Shown here: piece by piece, positions 34,393 through 42,886 of the stretch | Position numbering within the stretch: position 1 is the first letter of the stretch | Layout: each line of letters opens with the position of its first letter | Assembly: GCF_019801965.1 (NCBI RefSeq) | Contig: NZ_JAHVIA010000006.1 | Coordinates: forward strand, 248,001 to 312,000 | Direction: 5' to 3' | Length of the DNA stretch: 64,000 nucleotides | Source: Salipiger bermudensis | GTDB lineage: Bacteria; Pseudomonadota; Alphaproteobacteria; Rhodobacterales; Rhodobacteraceae | Translations under genes and position numbers: made by a program | Notes under the pieces: generated by a model | What the model was told of the DNA's origin: nothing | What the model saw: only the letters and a program-made list of their open reading frames with translations | Database searches by the model: none

Positions 34393-35334
34393 TCAGCGGA
34401 TGATCGTGGCCTGAAGCGCGTCGATCGAGGACTGGATGCCGGCATTGGTCGACATGGTGAAATCCTCCATCTCGAGGCTCACCCAGCCGTCGTAGCCCAT
34501 CATTCCGACCACGGAGAAGAACTCCTTCCACCATTGCAGGTCGTGGCCCGCGCCGACGGCGACGTAGTTCCACGCGCGGTTGGCGACATCGGTCACCTCC
34601 TTCATCTCGAGCAGGCCGTTGACGTCACAGAGACCGCGCTCGATGCGGGTGTCCTTGCCGTGCACGTGGTGGATCGCCGGCCCGAGCGCGCGCGCCACCG
34701 CGATCGGGCAGGCGCCTTTCCAGAACAGGTGGCTGGGGTCGAGATTCATGCCGACCATAGGGCCGACCTCGTCGCGCAGCCGGAACAGCGTCTCGGGGTT
34801 CCAGACCAGCATGGCGGAGAAGTTCTCGAGGGCGTATTTTTCCACCCCGACCTCGGTGGCGAGCTTGACCAGATCGTGCCACAGCGGGAAGGCGCGGTTC
34901 TGCCACTGGTAGCGGTCGCGCTCCGGCATCTCGTCAGGCCAGGACTTGGTGTAGACCAGCCAGTTCGGCACCATGTCGCCGGGGGCCGCCTCGGGCAGGC
35001 CCGACATGGTGACGATCTTCTTGACCCCGATCTCGCCGGCAAGGCGGATGGTGTCCTGCATCTCTTTCATGTGCCGCTTGCCCATGGCGCCCGGGTCGAG
35101 CGGATTGGCCGAGCAGTTGAGCGCGGCGATCTCGAGGCCGCGGGCCTCGATCTCCTTCAGGCGCGTCTTCAGCTCGCCCCGATCGGCCAGCAGGGTCTCT
35201 GCGCGGAAATGCGGCGCCGGGGACCAGCCGCCGCCGGTCATCTCGATGCCCTCGACGCCAAGCGCCACGCATTTGTCGAGCATGTCGGTGAAGGAGAGAT
35301 CCCCCATCACGTCGGTGCAGATGGACAGTTTCAT
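34393..35334 (-). CDS. sugar phosphate isomerase/epimerase-type TIM-barrel protein
   Basis: A 313-aa protein of the xylose-isomerase-like TIM-barrel family (AP_endonuc_2). Metal-ligand-type positions are seen in YALENFSAM (Glu), MNLDPSHLFWKG (Asp/His), HHVHGKDT and a late VSLEMEDF (Glu). The family includes 2-keto-myo-inositol dehydratase (IolE), inosose isomerase (IolI) and D-tagatose 3-epimerase. It does not look like canonical IolE, but it could fill the dehydratase or an epimerase step in this operon. The start at 35334 gives MKLSICTDVMG. The gap to iolG upstream is 14 nt. Confidence 0.85.
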   Translation of the reverse strand: MKLSICTDVMGDLSFTDMLDKCVALGVEGIEMTGGGWSPAPHFRAETLLADRGELKTRLKEIEARGLEIAALNCSANPLDPGAMGKRHMKEMQDTIRLAGEIGVKKIVTMSGLPEAAPGDMVPNWLVYTKSWPDEMPERDRYQWQNRAFPLWHDLVKLATEVGVEKYALENFSAMLVWNPETLFRLRDEVGPMVGMNLDPSHLFWKGACPIAVARALGPAIHHVHGKDTRIERGLCDVNGLLEMKEVTDVANRAWNYVAVGAGHDLQWWKEFFSVVGMMGYDGWVSLEMEDFTMSTNAGIQSSIDALQATIIR

Positions 35335-35348
35335 GTTCCGACCCTTTC

Positions 35349-36371
35349 TCAGGCGGCCTGCGACACGGGCTGCGCGTAGAGCGCCGGCTTGTCGCGCATG
35401 GTGATGGCTTCGCGCTGGCCGCTCTCGACGGCGCGCAGGGCGGCGTCGGCGACCAGCGTCGCGGCGTAGCCGTCCCAGGTGGAGGGGCCGGTGGCAGTGC
35501 CCTGCCCCGCGGCCACGATCCACTCGCGGAATTCCTGGTCGTAGGCCTCGATGAAGCGCTCGCGCCAGTCCTCGGGGATCGCCTGACGGATGCCATGGGC
35601 ATCGCTGATCACTGTGGCGGGGCGGTTCGGCAGCGCCGCGATGCCCTTCTCGCAAGAGGCCTCGCCACGGATGTCGTAGCCGTAGGAGACGTTGACCGAG
35701 ATCTCGACATCGACGATCGCCCCGCCCGCCATGTGCAGCAGCACGATATGCGGGTCGCGCAGATCGCCGCCCTGGCGCGACCGGCGCGGCAGCCGCACCT
35801 CGACCCCGGCGATCTCGTCGGAGAGCAGCCAGCGCGAGATGTCGGCGTCATGGACCAGCGTGTCGTTGAGGGGCATCTCGGAGGTGTAGAGCCCGACCGG
35901 CACGGAGGCATTGCGGTGCACCGACTTGTACATCAGCGGCAGGCCCAGCGTGCCACCGTCGATCACCGCCTTGAGGCGGCGGTAATCGGCGTCGAAGCGG
36001 CGCATGAACCCCACCTGCACGAGGCGGCGGCCGAAGGCGACCTCGGCATCCATCACCCGCAGCGCGGACTCGGCCGAGGTGACCAGCGGCTTCTCGCAGA
36101 ACACCGGCTTGCCGGCGTGGATGCAGGCCAGCAGCTGTTCCTCGTGGGCAGGCCCCCACGAGCAGATCACCACCGCATCGACGGTCTCGGAGGTGATCAG
36201 CGCCTGCGGCGTCTCGAACACCTGGCAGCCCTCGGGCGCGGCCGAGGCGGCACGTTCCGGGTCGATATCCGTGACCCCGGTCACGGTGACACCCGACAAC
36301 ACCTTGGTCAGCCGGCGAATGTGGTCCTGACCGATCATCCCGGTCCCGATGACTCCGACCCTGAGGCTCAT
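35349..36371 (-). CDS. iolG: myo-inositol 2-dehydrogenase (Gfo/Idh/MocA family)
   Basis: A 340-aa NAD-dependent dehydrogenase that oxidises myo-inositol to 2-keto-myo-inositol. The Rossmann motif [12 protein letters not shown] is followed by catalytic-type Lys94 (CEKP), Asp170 and His174 (DTLVH), which correspond to the Lys/Asp/His set of characterised IolG. Downstream motifs [13 protein letters not shown] and [18 protein letters not shown] also match IolG closely from memory. The start overlaps the stop of iolH (ATGA). It is the better of the two dehydrogenases in the operon for the iolG role. Confidence 0.92.
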   Translation of the reverse strand: MSLRVGVIGTGMIGQDHIRRLTKVLSGVTVTGVTDIDPERAASAAPEGCQVFETPQALITSETVDAVVICSWGPAHEEQLLACIHAGKPVFCEKPLVTSAESALRVMDAEVAFGRRLVQVGFMRRFDADYRRLKAVIDGGTLGLPLMYKSVHRNASVPVGLYTSEMPLNDTLVHDADISRWLLSDEIAGVEVRLPRRSRQGGDLRDPHIVLLHMAGGAIVDVEISVNVSYGYDIRGEASCEKGIAALPNRPATVISDAHGIRQAIPEDWRERFIEAYDQEFREWIVAAGQGTATGPSTWDGYAATLVADAALRAVESGQREAITMRDKPALYAQPVSQAA

Positions 36372-37273
36372 TTTCCAACTCCGTACTTGTCGACGAGACG
36401 CTGCATCTCGGCGCGCATGAACTTGCCGCTCTCGTCGGCCTTTTCTTCCCAGGCAAAGACGCAGGCAGTCATGATGCCGTCGAAGCCGATCTCGGCGAGG
36501 GTGCGGTAGAAATCGTCCCACGGCACCTCGCCCTGCCCGATGTTGAGGTGCTGGTGCACCCGGGCGTTGGTGCCCGGCGGGTTGAGGATGTAGCGCAGGC
36601 CAGAGCTGGCCTTGTGGTTGAAGGTGTCGGCGATGTGGACATGCGCGAGCACGTCGGCGCATTCGCGCAGCATCGCGACGGTGTCGTCACCGAAATAGAA
36701 GGTGTGCGGCGTGCAGTAGAGGAACTTGACGCGCGGGCTGTTGACGGTGCGGATGAGGTCGACCGACGGCTGCAGGGTCTCGACCCAATCCTCCGGGTGC
36801 GGCTCGATGTGCAGGTTGATGCCCTCGCGCTCGAACACCGGCACCAGCTCCTCCATCGAGCGCCACCACGCGTCCTCGCAGGCCTCGATCATCGAGCCGG
36901 TGTGGCAGCAGTAGCAGGTGCCCTTGTCTGGATGCGGGCCACGGCCGAATTCCGAGTTCATGGTGTCGACGCCAAGCTCGACGGCGATCTCGATGGCGCG
37001 CTTCCAGTGGCGCACGGCGGCCTTGCGCTCGTCTTCGTCATTCGAGGCCCAGCGATACATCGGCAGCAGCGTGGCGATCTCGACGCCGGAATCCGACAAC
37101 GCCTTCTTGAAGCTCTTGATGCGGTCCGGGAACACGCGCGGCGCCTTGAACCACTCGAGGAAATCCGCGCGCGGGCTCAGTTCGATATGCTCGTAGCCCA
37201 GTTCGGCAACCTTCGACGGAAGCTCTTCGAGGCTCAGGTGGCGGTGCATGAAGGGGTCGAGTGCGATCTTCAT
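36368..37273 (-). CDS. iolH: IolH-like sugar phosphate isomerase/epimerase
   Basis: A 301-aa TIM-barrel protein of the xylose-isomerase-like family. The opening [31 protein letters not shown] and the later [34 protein letters not shown] segment match IolH-type proteins as I recall them. IolH is found in inositol operons, but its biochemical step is not settled. Its ATG has a GGGAGGACCCT ribosome-binding site and its stop overlaps iolG. A cluster of cysteines (GTCYCCHTG) near residue 120 is unusual and might bind metal. Confidence 0.8.
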   Translation of the reverse strand: MKIALDPFMHRHLSLEELPSKVAELGYEHIELSPRADFLEWFKAPRVFPDRIKSFKKALSDSGVEIATLLPMYRWASNDEDERKAAVRHWKRAIEIAVELGVDTMNSEFGRGPHPDKGTCYCCHTGSMIEACEDAWWRSMEELVPVFEREGINLHIEPHPEDWVETLQPSVDLIRTVNSPRVKFLYCTPHTFYFGDDTVAMLRECADVLAHVHIADTFNHKASSGLRYILNPPGTNARVHQHLNIGQGEVPWDDFYRTLAEIGFDGIMTACVFAWEEKADESGKFMRAEMQRLVDKYGVGK

Positions 37274-37329
37274 AGGGTCCTCCCAAAGGTCTTGATGGTC
37301 GGCGCCCCTCCTCAGGGCGCGCGGGGTGG

Positions 37330-38364
37330 TCAAATGAGGGCGACGGAGCGCCCGGTGTCTGCGCTGAGCCGCGCCGCGTCGAGCACCGCGATGGTGCGCG
37401 AGGCGGCCTCGGCGGTGACGGGCGGCGGCGTGCCTTCGCGTACCGCGCGGGCGAAGGCGGTGTAGTAATCGTGGTAGCGGCCCTGCTCGGAGGGCAGCCG
37501 GCGCTCGCCCTCGGCGGTGCGCAGGACGGGCCAGTTTTCCTCGGGCTCATAGCCCCAGGCCGCGGGATCGTCGGCGGGGCGCAGCCCGGCAAAGAGCTGC
37601 TGCGCCTGCACGTCCATCGCCTGCGAGGTGAAGCTGCCGCCCGAGCCGTAGGCACGGAGCTCGCGCAGGTGCAGGAAGTTGCACTTGCTGGCGTTGATGT
37701 GGGAATGCGCGCCGCCCGCGTGGCGCAGCGTCACCGTGAAGCTGGCATCGGTGCGGCCCTCGGGCAGATCGAGGTGGTCCATCTGCGCATCCACCGCGGC
37801 GACCGGACCGAGCAGGTAGATCATCTGGTCGACGAGGTGGCTGCCGAGGTCACGCAGCAGGCCGCCGGTGGGGCCGGCCTCGAGCGTCGCGGGATCGTCG
37901 AAATCCATGCGGCTGTGAATGCGCCAGATCTCTCCAAGAGCGCCCTCGCGCAGCACCTTGGCCAGCGTCTGGAGGTCGGCGTCGAAGCGGCGGTTCTGGT
38001 AGACGCCGAGGGTGATCCCCCTGGCCTTCGCGGCCTTGTCGAGATCGAGCGCCGCCTCTTCCGACGGCGCGAAAGGCTTGTCGGCGATCACGTGCAGCCC
38101 GGCCTCGATGGCCTCGAGCACCAGCGCGCGGCGGGTCTGCGGCGGCGTGGTGATGGTGACCGCGTCGCAGGCGCCGGCCTCGATCATCGCCGTCAGGCTC
38201 GAGAACACCGGCACGCCGGGCCAGTCGGCCTTGGCGGCAGCCACGGTCCCCTCGGCGCGGGCGACGATCCCGGTCAGCGCGCAGTCTTCGGCGGCGGCGA
38301 TGAACGGGGTATGGAAGTGGCGTCCGCCGGTTCCGTAGCCGACGCATCCGATCCTGAGGGTCAT
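37330..38364 (-). CDS. Gfo/Idh/MocA family oxidoreductase
   Basis: A 344-aa NAD(P)-dependent dehydrogenase with an N-terminal Rossmann motif (GCVGYGTGGRHFH) and the family lysine in VIADKPFAPS. The C-terminal domain holds DLGSHLVDQMIYLLGPV, giving the usual Asp/His pair. It is clearly different from iolG (35349-36371). In inositol operons a second paralogue often acts on scyllo- or D-chiro-inositol or another polyol (established for some species; not shown here). The spacing of 56 nt to iolH and 122 nt from the ATPase gene fits the same operon, with a hairpin in the latter gap. Confidence 0.9.
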   Translation of the reverse strand: MTLRIGCVGYGTGGRHFHTPFIAAAEDCALTGIVARAEGTVAAAKADWPGVPVFSSLTAMIEAGACDAVTITTPPQTRRALVLEAIEAGLHVIADKPFAPSEEAALDLDKAAKARGITLGVYQNRRFDADLQTLAKVLREGALGEIWRIHSRMDFDDPATLEAGPTGGLLRDLGSHLVDQMIYLLGPVAAVDAQMDHLDLPEGRTDASFTVTLRHAGGAHSHINASKCNFLHLRELRAYGSGGSFTSQAMDVQAQQLFAGLRPADDPAAWGYEPEENWPVLRTAEGERRLPSEQGRYHDYYTAFARAVREGTPPPVTAEAASRTIAVLDAARLSADTGRSVALI

Positions 38365-38397
38365 GATCTCGTTCCGTGGGGGTTTGGGTGTTGGGGC

Positions 38398-38432
38398 GGT
38401 GGCCCGGCGGGAGGAGACAGTGCCGGGCCACC
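38398..38432 (-). terminator. stem-loop between the ABC ATPase gene and the dehydrogenase gene
   Basis: A perfect 11-bp stem (GGTGGCCCGGC / GCCGGGCCACC) with a 13-nt loop lies in the 122-nt spacer downstream of the sugar ABC ATPase gene. No T-run follows, so it more likely segments or stabilises the transcript between transport and catabolic genes than fully terminates it. Confidence 0.55.
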
Positions 38433-38486
38433 GAGGAGGTGATGCAGTCAGGGAGGGAGTGCAGTCACCGTTTCAAAGGGTCATGG

Positions 38487-39305
38487 TCAGTGCGCCGGCG
38501 CCGGGGGATGGCCGTCATGGGTTTCCATGTAGCCCTCGATCGAGGCCTCGAGATCGGCCATGGATTCCCCGCCCGCCATCAGGTCGGCGATCTCTTCGCG
38601 GGTCTTTTCGCCCTTGCGGAAATCGGCGGCGATGGCACCGCGGATCAGCACCGCGAAGTGGTCGCCCACGGCCATCGCGTGCATCACCTGGTGGGTGATG
38701 AAGATCACCGCCAGCCCACGCCGCTTGGCCTCGTTGACGATGCGCAGAACGTGGGCCGCCTGCTTCACCCCGAGCGCCGCGGTGGGCTCGTCGAGGATCA
38801 GGACACGGGCGCCGAAATGCACCGCGCGGGCAATCGCGAGGGACTGGCGCTCACCGCCGGAGAGGCCGCCGACAAGCCGGTCGCCATCGGTGATCCGGGT
38901 GATGCCGAAGTTCTGCACCGCCTCCACCGCGATGGCGTTGGCCTTTTGGCGATCAAACACCTTGAAGGGACCGAAGCCCTTGGTGGGCTCCGCACCGACG
39001 AAGAAGTTCCGGCCGACCGACATCAGCGGGTAGGTGCCGCCGAACTGGTGCACCGTCGCGATGCCGAGCTCCTGCGCCTGCTTGGGGTTTGAGAAGCTGA
39101 CGGGCTCTCCGTCCATCAGCATCTCGCCGCGGGTGGGCTTGTGAACGCCCGAGAGGGTCTTGATCAGGGTGGACTTGCCGGCGCCGTTGTCGCCCAAGAG
39201 GCAGAGTACTTCGCCTGCGTTGACCTTGAGGGAGATCTCGTGGAGGACGTCGATCGGGCCGAAGCTCTTGTCGACATTGCGCATTTCAAGAACGGGTGCG
39301 GTCAT
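38487..39305 (-). CDS. sugar ABC transporter ATP-binding protein (single-domain)
   Basis: A 272-aa ATPase of the carbohydrate-uptake type but with only one nucleotide-binding domain (RbsA-type proteins usually have two). Walker A is GDNGAGKST, the signature LSGGERQS, Walker B VLILDEP, and the switch is TATAALG-like then FITHQVMHAM. The C-terminus ends with a His/Pro-rich tail. It works with the permease encoded 3 nt upstream and the periplasmic protein at 40476-41444. Likely substrate: myo-inositol or a stereoisomer, from operon context. Confidence 0.92.
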   Translation of the reverse strand: MTAPVLEMRNVDKSFGPIDVLHEISLKVNAGEVLCLLGDNGAGKSTLIKTLSGVHKPTRGEMLMDGEPVSFSNPKQAQELGIATVHQFGGTYPLMSVGRNFFVGAEPTKGFGPFKVFDRQKANAIAVEAVQNFGITRITDGDRLVGGLSGGERQSLAIARAVHFGARVLILDEPTAALGVKQAAHVLRIVNEAKRRGLAVIFITHQVMHAMAVGDHFAVLIRGAIAADFRKGEKTREEIADLMAGGESMADLEASIEGYMETHDGHPPAPAH

Positions 39306-39308
39306 GGC

Positions 39309-40364
39309 TCACTTCCCCTTTTTCGAGGCGGACATCGAGGTCGCCATGTTGCGGAAGGTGTCGTTCATCAGGACCGCGATGAGGAGCATCACGCCGATGA
39401 TGAGCGAGCTGAGGTTGCGGTCGAAGGGCGTGTAGCCGATGCCCTGCTGGACGATGGCGAGCGTGGCGGTGCCGAAGAAGACGCCGGCCACGGTGCCGAA
39501 GCCCCCGGTCAGCAGCACCCCGCCCACGACCACGGCGATGATGCAGTTGAAGATCAGCGCGAAGTTGGTGGTGGTTGTGGCCGAGTTCGACAGCACGGTT
39601 TCGCAGACACCGGAGAGGGCGGCGGCCATCGCGGTCAGGATGAAGAGCGAGATCTTCAGGCGGTCGATCGGGATGCCGGCGTTGCGGGCGCTTTCCTTGT
39701 CGCCGCCGAGGGCGAGGATCCAGTTGCCCCAGGGCGACAGGTGCAGCACGTAGTAGAGCACGGCGGCGATGGCGATCCACCAGAACACCGAGGACTGGAA
39801 GCCCCAGAAATGGTAGTCGCCGAAGAGCGACTTGGCCCAGCCCGGCGAGGTCAGCGCCTGGCTCGTGGTGTCGGTCAGCAGCAGCGACAGGAACAGCGTC
39901 AGGCCGGAGACCGCAAACAGCGTGGCGAGGGTGACGATCAGCGAGGGCACCTTGGTGCGGGTGACCAGCATGCCGTTGATCCAGCCGACCACGAAGGCGA
40001 TGCCGAAGGTGATCAGCAGGCCGACAACGAAGGGCAGGCCGTAGTAGCCGCAGGCCACCGCCATCGACATCTTGGCCGCCGGCACCATGGCGCCGATCGA
40101 GATGTCGAGTTCGCCGGCGATCATCAGGAAGCCCACGGGGATCGCGATGATGCCGATGGTCGAGGCCATGTTGACCCAGGACGAGGTGCCGAAGGGCGAC
40201 AGGAAGTTCCGGTCATAGCCGAAATAGGCGAAGAAGACGAAGACCAGCACCATGCCCATGAAGGCACCGACTTCGGGACGCCGGAACAGGGCTCCGAGCG
40301 AGAACGCCTGGCTGGTCGAGGGCCGCGCCGGCTGCGAGGTTTGTGATGTGCTTTCCATGGTCAT
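39309..40364 (-). CDS. sugar ABC transporter permease (RbsC type)
   Basis: A 351-aa inner-membrane permease of the branched ribose/xylose/inositol type (BPD_transp_2). Family signatures include IPVGFLMIAGELDISIGAM in the first half and GGVLLTGGFGTVAGVFFGT in the second. About ten hydrophobic segments are seen. The start at 40364 gives MTMESTSQ with GAGAGAGAACAG upstream; an ATG two codons later is also possible. It follows the binding-protein gene after 111 nt holding a short hairpin. Confidence 0.92.
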   Translation of the reverse strand: MTMESTSQTSQPARPSTSQAFSLGALFRRPEVGAFMGMVLVFVFFAYFGYDRNFLSPFGTSSWVNMASTIGIIAIPVGFLMIAGELDISIGAMVPAAKMSMAVACGYYGLPFVVGLLITFGIAFVVGWINGMLVTRTKVPSLIVTLATLFAVSGLTLFLSLLLTDTTSQALTSPGWAKSLFGDYHFWGFQSSVFWWIAIAAVLYYVLHLSPWGNWILALGGDKESARNAGIPIDRLKISLFILTAMAAALSGVCETVLSNSATTTTNFALIFNCIIAVVVGGVLLTGGFGTVAGVFFGTATLAIVQQGIGYTPFDRNLSSLIIGVMLLIAVLMNDTFRNMATSMSASKKGK

Positions 40365-40438
40365 ACTGTTCTCTCTCGGCAAATGTGGGATCCGGGCCTG
40401 CGACAGCGTTTCAACGGCGCGGTCAGGGAGCCGGAGGC

Positions 40439-40458
40439 CCCGGGCGCTGGTGCCCGGG
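40439..40458 (-). terminator. stem-loop after the sugar-binding protein gene
   Basis: CCCGGGC and GCCCGGG form a 7-bp stem around a 6-nt loop, 17 nt past the stop of the sugar-binding protein gene. Its place between binding-protein and permease genes parallels the hairpins at 18783, 48060 and 57492. Confidence 0.5.
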
Positions 40459-40475
40459 ACCACGATTGCTGCGGC

Positions 40476-41444
40476 TTAGCGGGCGCCCTTTGAGACACCG
40501 GCCAGCGCGGACTCGATGTTCGAGGCATCGACGATGGCCGGGCCGGTCAGGACCGGGTCGGTGGCCAGTTCGGTGCCGAAATCGAGATGCGCGGCGAGCA
40601 TCGAGGTGGCGAGGAAGCCCTGCAGGTAGGGCTGCTGGTCGATCGCCATCTTCTGGCTGCCGGCCTGGATGCGGCTGAGCGCCGACTCGCTGAGGTCGAA
40701 CGAGCCGACCATCACGCGGTCACCGGCGCCGATCTGCGCCACCGCGTTGGTGGAGGCGTCGGCCGACCATGCGGCCAGCGAGATCACCGCGTCGATGGTC
40801 TCGTCGGCCACCAGCTCGGACTTGATCGACTCGGCGGTGCCGGTGATGTCGCCATCGAGGTTGGCCGGGGTGCGGAGGATGATCACCTCGGCGCCGCCCT
40901 CGGTGCCGCCTTCCTGAACGCCGGCGCAGCGGCTCTCGTGGTTGACCGCGCCGGGGGTGTGGATGTGGCAGAGGATCTTCTTGGCGCCCTGCTCGGCCAT
41001 GTAGGCACCGCCCGCCTTGCCGGCGACGAACTCGTCGGAGCCGAAGTAGTTCACGCCCTGGACATCGTCCTTCACGTCCTGGCCCGAGTTGTACATCATG
41101 ATGGTGATGCCCTTCTCGGCGGCGGCCTGCAGCGCCGGAACCTGCGCCTCGGGGACCCAGACCGGGATCGCGATGCCGTCGACGCCCTGCGCCACGGCCT
41201 GGTTGATCAGGTTCACCAGATCGGGGCCGAAGTTGTCGTAGTTCGGCGTGCGCAGGTAGTTCACCGAGCCGCCATTGGCCTCGACCATCAGCGTGGCGTC
41301 GTCGACGCCCTTCTTGATCAGGTTGAAGAAGCCGTCTTCGATGGAGCCCGCGATCACCGCGATGTTGGCGGCGGATGCCGGCAGGGCGGTCATCGCAAGC
41401 GCGGCGGCGGCAACGGTGGCCTTGAGGGTCTTGGTCAGGTTCAT
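40476..41444 (-). CDS. sugar ABC transporter substrate-binding protein
   Basis: A 322-aa periplasmic-binding protein of the RbsB/Peripla_BP_4 type with a Sec signal peptide (MNLTKTLKATVAAAALAMTA, cleavage near ASA|A). The mature chain has the hinge-type segments GFFNLIKKGVDDA, GVDGIAIPVW and DAVISLAAWSADAST. The start at 41444 was chosen for the signal peptide and the AGGGAGGACAC-type ribosome-binding site; a longer frame adds a charged, non-signal N-terminus. First gene of the inositol-type operon, divergent from the LacI regulator and 404 nt from it. Probable ligand: an inositol (inference from the operon). Confidence 0.92.
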   Translation of the reverse strand: MNLTKTLKATVAAAALAMTALPASAANIAVIAGSIEDGFFNLIKKGVDDATLMVEANGGSVNYLRTPNYDNFGPDLVNLINQAVAQGVDGIAIPVWVPEAQVPALQAAAEKGITIMMYNSGQDVKDDVQGVNYFGSDEFVAGKAGGAYMAEQGAKKILCHIHTPGAVNHESRCAGVQEGGTEGGAEVIILRTPANLDGDITGTAESIKSELVADETIDAVISLAAWSADASTNAVAQIGAGDRVMVGSFDLSESALSRIQAGSQKMAIDQQPYLQGFLATSMLAAHLDFGTELATDPVLTGPAIVDASNIESALAGVSKGAR

Positions 41445-41740
41445 TCGGGTGTCCTCCCTTGGGTCGTGATCCGCCTCTGGCGGCTGTCGAGCCCGCATCT
41501 CCAATTCTGCACCGCGTGCAGAGCCCTTTGCGGACGTCGTCGTGAAGCGGCAGCTGCCGCGTGCCGGGCGCTAGCGCCCGGCGGTGATCGGGGTGCGGGG
41601 GGCGCTTGGTGCCTTGTCGCGCAACCGCTCCTCGGCGGCGCGGCGGTCTTGATCCGGGTCTCGGAGCATTCGACACAGCCTCCCAACTTAGTCGATTTGC
41701 GGGAAGCGGCTATGCATCCCGGTCATAACGAGATGCCCCA

Positions 41741-41771
41741 TTGACACAGGATGGATCAATATCCGTATTGT
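41741..41771 (+). promoter_or_regulatory. probable promoter of the LacI gene
   Basis: A consensus -35 box TTGACA (41741-41746) is followed 19 nt later by TATTGT (41766-41771), a 4/6 match to the -10 consensus. The operator repeat begins at the last base of this -10, so LacI binding there would block its own promoter. The -10 is weak and the spacing slightly long. Confidence 0.45.
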
Positions 41772-41833
41772 GTCTCATTCTGTTTCGTTTCAAAACGTCT
41801 CATCATTCATCCAAAATGAAACAAAATGAGACA
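41771..41833. promoter_or_regulatory. LacI-family operator region with a long inverted repeat
   Basis: TGTCTCATTCTGTTTC (41771-41786) and GAAACAAAATGAGACA (41818-41833) are inverted repeats matching at 15 of 16 positions. Between them CGTTTCAAAACG (41786-41797) is a near-perfect palindrome. The AT-rich block ends 15 nt before the LacI start. It lies in the divergent region between the inositol operon and its regulator, so it could control both through looping or adjacent sites. Confidence 0.75.
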
Positions 41834-41848
41834 CGGGGAGGATGGAAG

Positions 41849-42874
41849 ATGCGGCCCACGATCAAGGATCTGGCGCAGGAAGCCGGCGTCTCGGTTTCGA
41901 CCGTCAACCGGGTGATCAACAATGCCGAGACCGTGCGGCAGAGCACCCGCGAGCTCGTCATGGAAGCCGCTGAGCGGATTGGCTTTTACGGGCTCGGCAG
42001 CATCGAGAATTCGGTCATGCGTGCACGCGAGACCCACCGGCTCGCGATCCTGCTGCAACAGGGCAACCGGGTGTTCTACCGCGACCTCGGAAGCGCTTTG
42101 AGGCGCGCCGCGGAGAACTTCAAGGGCGCCAACGTTGCACTCGAGCTGGAATATCTCGACGATCTCTCGCCCGACCATATCTCGAAACGAATCCTGGCAT
42201 TGGCCGAGCAAACCGAGTCGCTCGGGCTGGTTGCGGCAGAGCATCCGATGATCTCGGACGCGATCACCTCGGTGCTCGACCGCGGCACCCCGGTCTCGGC
42301 ATTGATCGGGCCGCTCTCCGCCCGCGGCAATGTCGGCTATATCGGCCATGACAACTGGAAGAAGGGCCGTACCGCCGGCTGGGCGTTCCACCGCATCTGC
42401 CGCAACCCGGGCAAGATCGGCGTGCTGCTGGGCAACCACCGCTTCCGCAACCAGGAGATCAACGAGAGCGGCTTCCGTTCCTATCTCCGCGAGCAGGATC
42501 TGCCCTTCGTGCCGCTCGAGCCGCTCTCGACTTTCGAATCCGCCGCCGTGGCGCGCGAGATGACCGAGCAGCTCTTCGAGGAGCATCCCGACATGTGCGG
42601 GCTCTTCGTCTCTGGCGGCGGCATCACCGGGGCGCTGGCGGCCCTGCGCGACCGCAAGCTCGACCGCGATTTCGTCTGCGTCGGCTACGAGCTCTTCGAC
42701 GCCACCCGCGCCGGGCTGATCGACGGCACCCTGACCATGACCCTGTCCTATCCGCTGCAGCACTTCGCCCGCGAGATCATCGAGACCATGGTCAAGGCCA
42801 AGAAGGCCGGGCCCGATGCCGGCGCCCAGCGGGTCAACATCCCGATCGAGATCCACACCTCGGAGAATGTCTGA
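41849..42874 (+). CDS. LacI family transcriptional regulator
   Basis: A 341-aa LacI/GalR-type regulator. The N-terminal helix-turn-helix and hinge helix are seen at residues 2-56 (PTIKDLAQEAGVSVSTVNRVINN), followed by a periplasmic-binding-like effector domain (about 65-335). The start at 41849 has a GGGGAGGATGGAAG ribosome-binding site; the longer frame to 41741 would run through the operator and is rejected. Divergent from the inositol-type operon, so it most likely represses it until an inositol-derived ligand binds. Confidence 0.93.
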   Translation: MRPTIKDLAQEAGVSVSTVNRVINNAETVRQSTRELVMEAAERIGFYGLGSIENSVMRARETHRLAILLQQGNRVFYRDLGSALRRAAENFKGANVALELEYLDDLSPDHISKRILALAEQTESLGLVAAEHPMISDAITSVLDRGTPVSALIGPLSARGNVGYIGHDNWKKGRTAGWAFHRICRNPGKIGVLLGNHRFRNQEINESGFRSYLREQDLPFVPLEPLSTFESAAVAREMTEQLFEEHPDMCGLFVSGGGITGALAALRDRKLDRDFVCVGYELFDATRAGLIDGTLTMTLSYPLQHFAREIIETMVKAKKAGPDAGAQRVNIPIEIHTSENV

Positions 42875-42886
42875 AGCGGGTGCCTG

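Noticed and set aside
41741-41848. Longer LacI reading frame starting at 41741
   Set aside because: It would translate the inverted-repeat operator and -10 region; the start at 41849 has a strong ribosome-binding site and a standard HTH N-terminus.
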